NCBI GenBank assembly: GCA_036365455.1
Contig: JAWQUS010000016.1
Coordinates: 14,283,001-14,347,000 of the forward strand
DNA: 64,000 nucleotides
Direction: 5' to 3'
DNA from: Macrosoma leucophasiata
Lineage: Eukaryota > Arthropoda > Insecta > Lepidoptera > Hedylidae
The notes below the pieces were generated by a model that did not search any database, was not told the DNA's origin, and was given only the letters and a program-made list of their open reading frames with translations. Below, one piece after another: positions 59,284 through 64,000 of the stretch. The stretch's first letter is position 1; every line of letters begins with the position of its first letter. A program made the translations under genes and the position numbers.

Positions 59284-59547
59284 CTAGCTGACTGGGCAAA
59301 CTTCGTATTGCCTGAGAATGAAAGAATGTGTCAGAGGTTTGATAGATACGGACTATTTGTATGAGAAAATGAAATTGTGGGCTATTTCCGTTTAATTTCT
59401 TCATTTTTTTACCTTTTAAACCTTCCCTGGACTTCCAAAAATCATTTTAAACCATAATTAGCCAAATCGGGTTCTCGAGTCTTAGCGTGACTAACGAACA
59501 GCAATAGATTTATTTATATACAAATCTATTGCTATTATTGCTATCTA

Positions 59548-59581
<34 letters not shown>

Positions 59582-59590
59582 TAGATAGAT
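59284..59590 (+). repeat. Family D repeat and (AT)n/(ATAG)n microsatellite
   Basis: CTAGCTGACTGGGCAAACTT to GAACAGCAATAGATTTAT, then about 34 nt of AT repeats and three ATAG units. Confidence 0.65.
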
Positions 59591-60279
59591 TTAAAAGTAA
59601 TGTCGACTAGTGTTTAACTTAAGTTTGCTTTATAAATTTATTTAATTTAACCACAAATGTACGTACATTAATCCGAACCAAACGCGCCGACTGCGTCGAA
59701 CGAAATCAATTTTAGGATCCTGTTTACGAAATTTTATGGAACCTCGCACACTTGCCCGTGTCGAATCTGGCAGAGCACCAGAAATTCTAGACGAATTCGG
59801 ATGACATCATCAGATGATAACAGATTGAAACAAGATTTTAGCAGCGCCTAAACTGAACCCTAATAAGACGTCATGATACGGGCTCTGGCCATACTGTGTT
59901 CTCTATGAACTGTCAAATACGAAAATGTTGTAGAAAATTGCGCCAGTCATAGCGATCATTGGTTAAAACTGTATTTCGTAAAAAATTGGTAAGTAACAAC
60001 CTCATTGCACTAGCACTAGTTTGACATTGAACTTGCGATGTGTCATTTTTCATGGTCGCTAAATTTTCTATATTCGGACACTTGCAAACATGCGGACTAA
60101 AGCTATGTTAAAAATGCGTCAAATTATACAAACCAGTATATTGTTCAGTTTCTTTAGAAGCGCTGCCCGTTATTATCATTTTAATAATTCATTGAATTTT
60201 GCTTGCTTCCGTTACGTATACTAATTTATGAGCCGTGTTCCATAAAATATCTGTAGGTAATAACTTCTACATTCTAAGT

Positions 60280-60395
60280 ACACACACAAAGACCAAGGTC
60301 AAAATGCAGATGCTTTACTACTCCTGAGGCCTAAGGTGTTATACCTATGTGCCGGAAAATACGGTGCCATTTATTACGGCTCAGGCCGACTCTGA
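60280..60395 (-). repeat. Family A internal fragment
   Basis: CACAAAGACCAAGGTCAAAA to TGTGCCGGAAAATACGG, reversed. Confidence 0.6.
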
Positions 60396-60433
60396 GCATT
60401 ATGATACTTTTCCTTTATAAAATAATAATTATA

Positions 60434-60795
60434 ATGGCAACCCTTGATACGCCCCACTGTTGGGTATAAGTCCCTCCCCTTTTTGTGAGGAGCCCTGGAG
60501 CTTACTCCACCACGCTGCTCCAATGCTGTTTGGTGAAGATAAGGGGTAGTGGCCAAACCGCTGTCGGATGTTTTCAAACCGCCCATAAGACCGCCGACAA
60601 GGTTTAACGACTGCTATCTATGGATAGCAACCGGGACCAACGGCTTAACGTGCACTCCGAAGCACGTAAACGCGCATTTTAAGTTGTTACTAGCGGTCAC
60701 CCATCACGCACCCCACCGCGCCCGTATCGCAGCCTGGTTTCTAACGGACTAGATCGCTTCCGACCTACACCAGCCACTGGGCCATGCTCGCTTCC
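60434..60795 (+). repeat. Family F repeat
   Basis: GGCAACCCTTGATACGCCCC to CACTGGGCCATGCTCGCTTC. Confidence 0.65.
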
Positions 60796-60799
60796 CTTT

Positions 60800-61680
60800 T
60801 TTTCCCCCTTGCTTTCCTCTTAATGTTGGCATTCAGTCCTAACATGGTAGTTACTGATAACACAATTTCTGCCGTAGTATATTAGTTTAGGAGTCACGAA
60901 TAGCAATGCAACTACATGTAGATTGATAGTTATTGTTGTAAATTGTATATATAACAAAAAAAAATATAATAAAGACATGCTTAGTTGTATTCTCGAAGTT
61001 TGAGAACATGATCAAATATCATTTTTCTTTAAAATAAAATATAATCAATAGATGGTGACACATGGGACCCAAGAAATTTTATTGGATTCTTGGATGAATG
61101 CGTTCATGTTAACACCCTTTCCTTTAAAGAAATACTTACCTACATACGTGAAATGATTTATATTTGAGCCGCACATTTAAAGGAATGTTATGATGCACTA
61201 TTTAGTTACTAGCCACCTACACGGGTACAATGTATTACCTAATTGGGTATTATTCTGAATGAATCATTGGAATATGTATAACAGGATGGTTCTTACAAAA
61301 GAACCGGTCAAACCACGCAATCTCAGCCGGGTAGGTACTGCGACGACTCGGCGCGCCGAGTTTTTTTCCCTCCAATATAAATATGTTCTTTATCGGTGTA
61401 AATATTTAACTGTTAGTCCGAATAACACAAATTATTACTTTTTTAAACTGTTGTATGTCTATGACACTATGACGACGTGACCGCAATATCCAATTTAAAT
61501 GGGAAATGTTTGCAATCAAGCATACTTACATGCTCATTACAATTCGCCATTTTACTTTCGACTTGCGTAGCTGTATTCTGGCCAACTTACATTAAAAATC
61601 ACAGAAAATCGTTCATCCTACAAGTGTGAACTATGTCACACTGTATTGAATAAAAAACATCAATTCAAAAGTATATTATT
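60800..61680. other. Intergenic between genes 2 and 3, no recognised feature
   Basis: AT-rich. The only standout is a 16-bp palindrome ACTCGGCGCGCCGAGT at 61346-61361. Confidence 0.4.
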
Positions 61681-61738
61681 TACCTATATTAAATAAGCAC
61701 TTAAAAATAAAATTAAATATTTTTATACATAGAAATTG

Positions 61739-63965
61739 TCAATGTTTGTTCTTAATCTGATCAGTCTCATTATTTTCAGCGTCGGTTTGTTTTGTGGGCA
61801 GAGGGCCGTGTTTCCAGCCGTTGGGATAGCCATGTTTTTTGACGTCATCCCACCATAACTGTTCGCCTTTTGCAAATATGATATAGATGATGTTTGTGAT
61901 CACCAAAATTGCCAAGCACACCCAAAACGCTACCCTCCATTGCTTCAATGTTGACTGGAAAAGAAGCAATAATATTGTCATTAAATTATCTCAGCCGCTA
62001 GCGTCGGAACGTGATGATTCCATGACATTTAAGGCTCATGATTGAACCTAGTTTCTAGAACAGTAGATCTGCAGATTTGTTTTGTGATATGTATGTATGT
62101 ATCTTCACGCCAGGTCCCTAACGGGGTAGTCAGGGAGTGTGGAGAGTGATGGTGATGGTGATGGAAAACAAGCTTGCAGTTCACATGGATGTTAAGTGAC
62201 GACTGCAGCCTATAGACATCTACACAATAACCAGAGGTTTAAGTGCAGATGCGTTGCCACCCCTGAGGACTAAGATCATTTGCCTCTGTGATAGTTTACG
62301 GGACCATACATTACCATCTAACCGGAACACGATAGTACTGAACACTACCATTTGGCGGCAGATAGATTAGGTAATGCGGTGGTGCCTCCGCCCTCGAACT
62401 CCGTCACTGGAGCTCTACCACCAGTAATTTTGCATGTCCAGTAATCCCTTATCATGATATTTTCACAATTACGTTGCTCGTTACTTTATTGATATAAAAT
62501 GTCCCTTTTTTTCATTTCTGTTTGTATAAGACAGAACCTAAATAGTAATAACACAACACAGCTATTTGATTTGAAAAGTTTCTTATTCTCACGAAGTCAG
62601 TAAAAACGTTACAAAAAACGGTTATGCGCGTTACTATTCCAATGCCATTAGGTTATAGTTTTTGCGTGTAAAATACATGTAAAAAACTATTTTATTATGT
62701 AAACACACGGATATTACAGACTTATACCAAACCGCGGACACTCCGCCAAAATTCCATACAAACGCTTAATTTGGTCTCTATTACACAGACGTCAATCAGT
62801 GACGTGTATTTACAAGTGCACCTGTGTGCGTAGCACGTAGAAAAGACCAAGCGTCGCCCATAAGAGAAGGGGAGGTTGGGTGAGGCGGGGCAATCGGGCG
62901 GGACGTCGAAGTGTCTATTCTATAAAAAGTATTATTACATGTTTTCTGCTTATACTGAGACTATTATATCCTCTTACCTACTTGTTTTCATATTTTGCAT
63001 TTTTTAAGTTAATAGGTCACAGCCGTGAATTAGATGCGGTGTAGTTGATGCGTAATAGTCTATTTTATAGCAATATATTTTTCACAAAATATTTTCACAT
63101 AAAGTATTGCTAGAATAGTAACTTAAATATTGCTTTTACAATGTTAAAATGTAAAAAAACACAAATCTTATGATGACCTGACTTCGGATTTTTATTTTAT
63201 GAAATGATAAAAAAGGTATCACATTAATATGTCACTAATATTGAAGAGAACTTCCTTAACCCTATTTTTTTGTGATGGTGGTGGCAAACAATCATGCAGT
63301 TCACATGGATGTTAAGTGATGACTGCAGCCTATAGACATCTACACAATAACCAGAGGTCAAAGTGCAGATGCGTTGCCACCCCTGAGGGCTAAGCTCTTT
63401 TCCCTCTCTGATAAGTATTACGCGGGCACACATTACCATCTTACTGGAACACGATAGTGTTAGATTAGGTAATGACCTATTCCCGAACCTTACCTTCAAT
63501 TTTAGCCAAAATGGCCACTTCGTAAATATCACTTAGATACGTTAACTAAATCACTTCCATAGCCCACTCTCATAGGCTTATGCTTAAAATTTAATCCTTT
63601 AAATGCCACTGGAATGTTTATCTTATGGTATTGGTAAAAGCAGTCTCGCACTGCGTAGCGCTATCAAAATACAGAGCCTTTATTAAAATGGATGGAAGTG
63701 TTAAAATTCGTTGCAAAAATACTTACATCGGGTGTCAAAAGACCGACCAAATACGGGGAAATGATACCGGACACAGCAGCAATGCCATTCACAAGAGCTG
63801 TGGTGGTGCCAGCATAATTAGGGGTGATGTCCAACGCATTGATCTTCATACCACTGTAGTAAGCACCCATCAACGTCATGGCGAAGATGAACCAGAACAC
63901 AGCAAGCGTTGTATTACATCCAGAGTAAGAGGCTAATATAATGCATACGCCTGGGCCAGTAGCGG
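61739..63965 (-). CDS. SLC17-family MFS anion transporter, gene 3 (3' part only)
   Basis: Two exons are visible: 63965-63727 (239 nt, the same length as exon 7 of genes 1 and 2, helices 9-11 region, with YYSGMKINALDITPNYAG) and the terminal exon 61954-61739 (216 nt including the stop, with the final helix and the FAKGEQLWWDDVKKHGYP segment). Donor GAT|GTAAGT and acceptor TTTTCCAG flank a 1772-bp intron, and the phase is 0 as in the paralogues. Six upstream exons should lie beyond base 64000. Both exons are closer to gene 2 than to gene 1, for example the shared GEQLWWDD and HGPLPTK strings, so genes 2 and 3 are the younger duplicate pair. The tail is asparagine- and lysine-rich (ending IKNKH) and is the part that differs most among the three. 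Confidence 0.92.
62090..62430 (-). repeat. LINE-tail fragment and family A copy in gene 3 intron
   Basis: 62090-62140 is CACGCCAGGTCCCTAACGGGG. 62140-62428 is a reversed family A copy whose A tail is replaced by GTGATGGTGATG units, ending CTCTACCACCAGT. Confidence 0.65.
62735..62930 (-). repeat. Family K dispersed repeat, reversed
   Basis: CTCCGCCAAAATTCCATACA to GACGTCGAAGTGTCTATTCT. Confidence 0.6.
63262..63480 (-). repeat. Family A copy, 5' end lost
   Basis: GTGGCAAACAATCATGCAGT to GGAACACGATAGTGTTAG, reversed, in the gene 3 intron. Confidence 0.6.
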
Positions 63966-64000
63966 CTGAAAATATATTAAAATAATATCAATAAAATATT

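Noticed and set aside
63625..63936. 103-codon plus-strand open frame
   Set aside because: Antisense shadow of gene 3 exon 7.

Overview
The window is AT-rich nuclear DNA from an insect, almost certainly a moth or butterfly (Lepidoptera). Genes are short exons split by repeat-filled introns. tRNA-headed SINEs, non-LTR retrotransposon tails, MITEs, Helitron ends and mariner copies of lepidopteran type are everywhere. There is no bacterial, organellar or viral gene organisation.

The only host genes I can support are a tandem, same-strand (minus) cluster of three SLC17-type major-facilitator transporters, the family usually annotated in insects as 'putative inorganic phosphate cotransporter' (sialin/VGLUT relatives). 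Gene 1 (24185-36677) and gene 2 (40417-55526) can each be assembled into eight exons with matching intron positions and phases, giving 516 and 513 codons. Gene 3 (61739 to beyond the right edge) shows only its last two exons. Genes 2 and 3 resemble each other more than gene 1, so the array looks like stepwise tandem duplication. All three would make 12-helix membrane proteins for organic or inorganic anions; their substrates cannot be read from the sequence.

Layout: 1-24 kb is a gene desert of nested repeats with one clean non-autonomous Helitron (20306-21170), one possible orphan first exon (18203-18289) and several MITEs. 24-37 kb is gene 1. 37-40 kb is intergenic repeat. 40-55.5 kb is gene 2, with a full-length but dead mariner in intron 5 and a 5'-truncated mariner in intron 1. 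55.5-61.7 kb is intergenic, holding two LINE 3' ends, a GC-rich patch and several repeats. 61.7-64 kb is the 3' end of gene 3.

The commonest repeat (called family A here) is a roughly 300-bp A-tailed retroposon-like sequence with about twenty copies or pieces on both strands. Several copies are joined head to head as inverted repeats, one ending in a 64-bp perfect palindrome. Family labels A to K are local to this report. I see no clear evidence of an undescribed biological system. The most unusual items are the inverted family-A structures, the GC-rich patch at 56.8 kb and the poly-T-joined mariner fragment.
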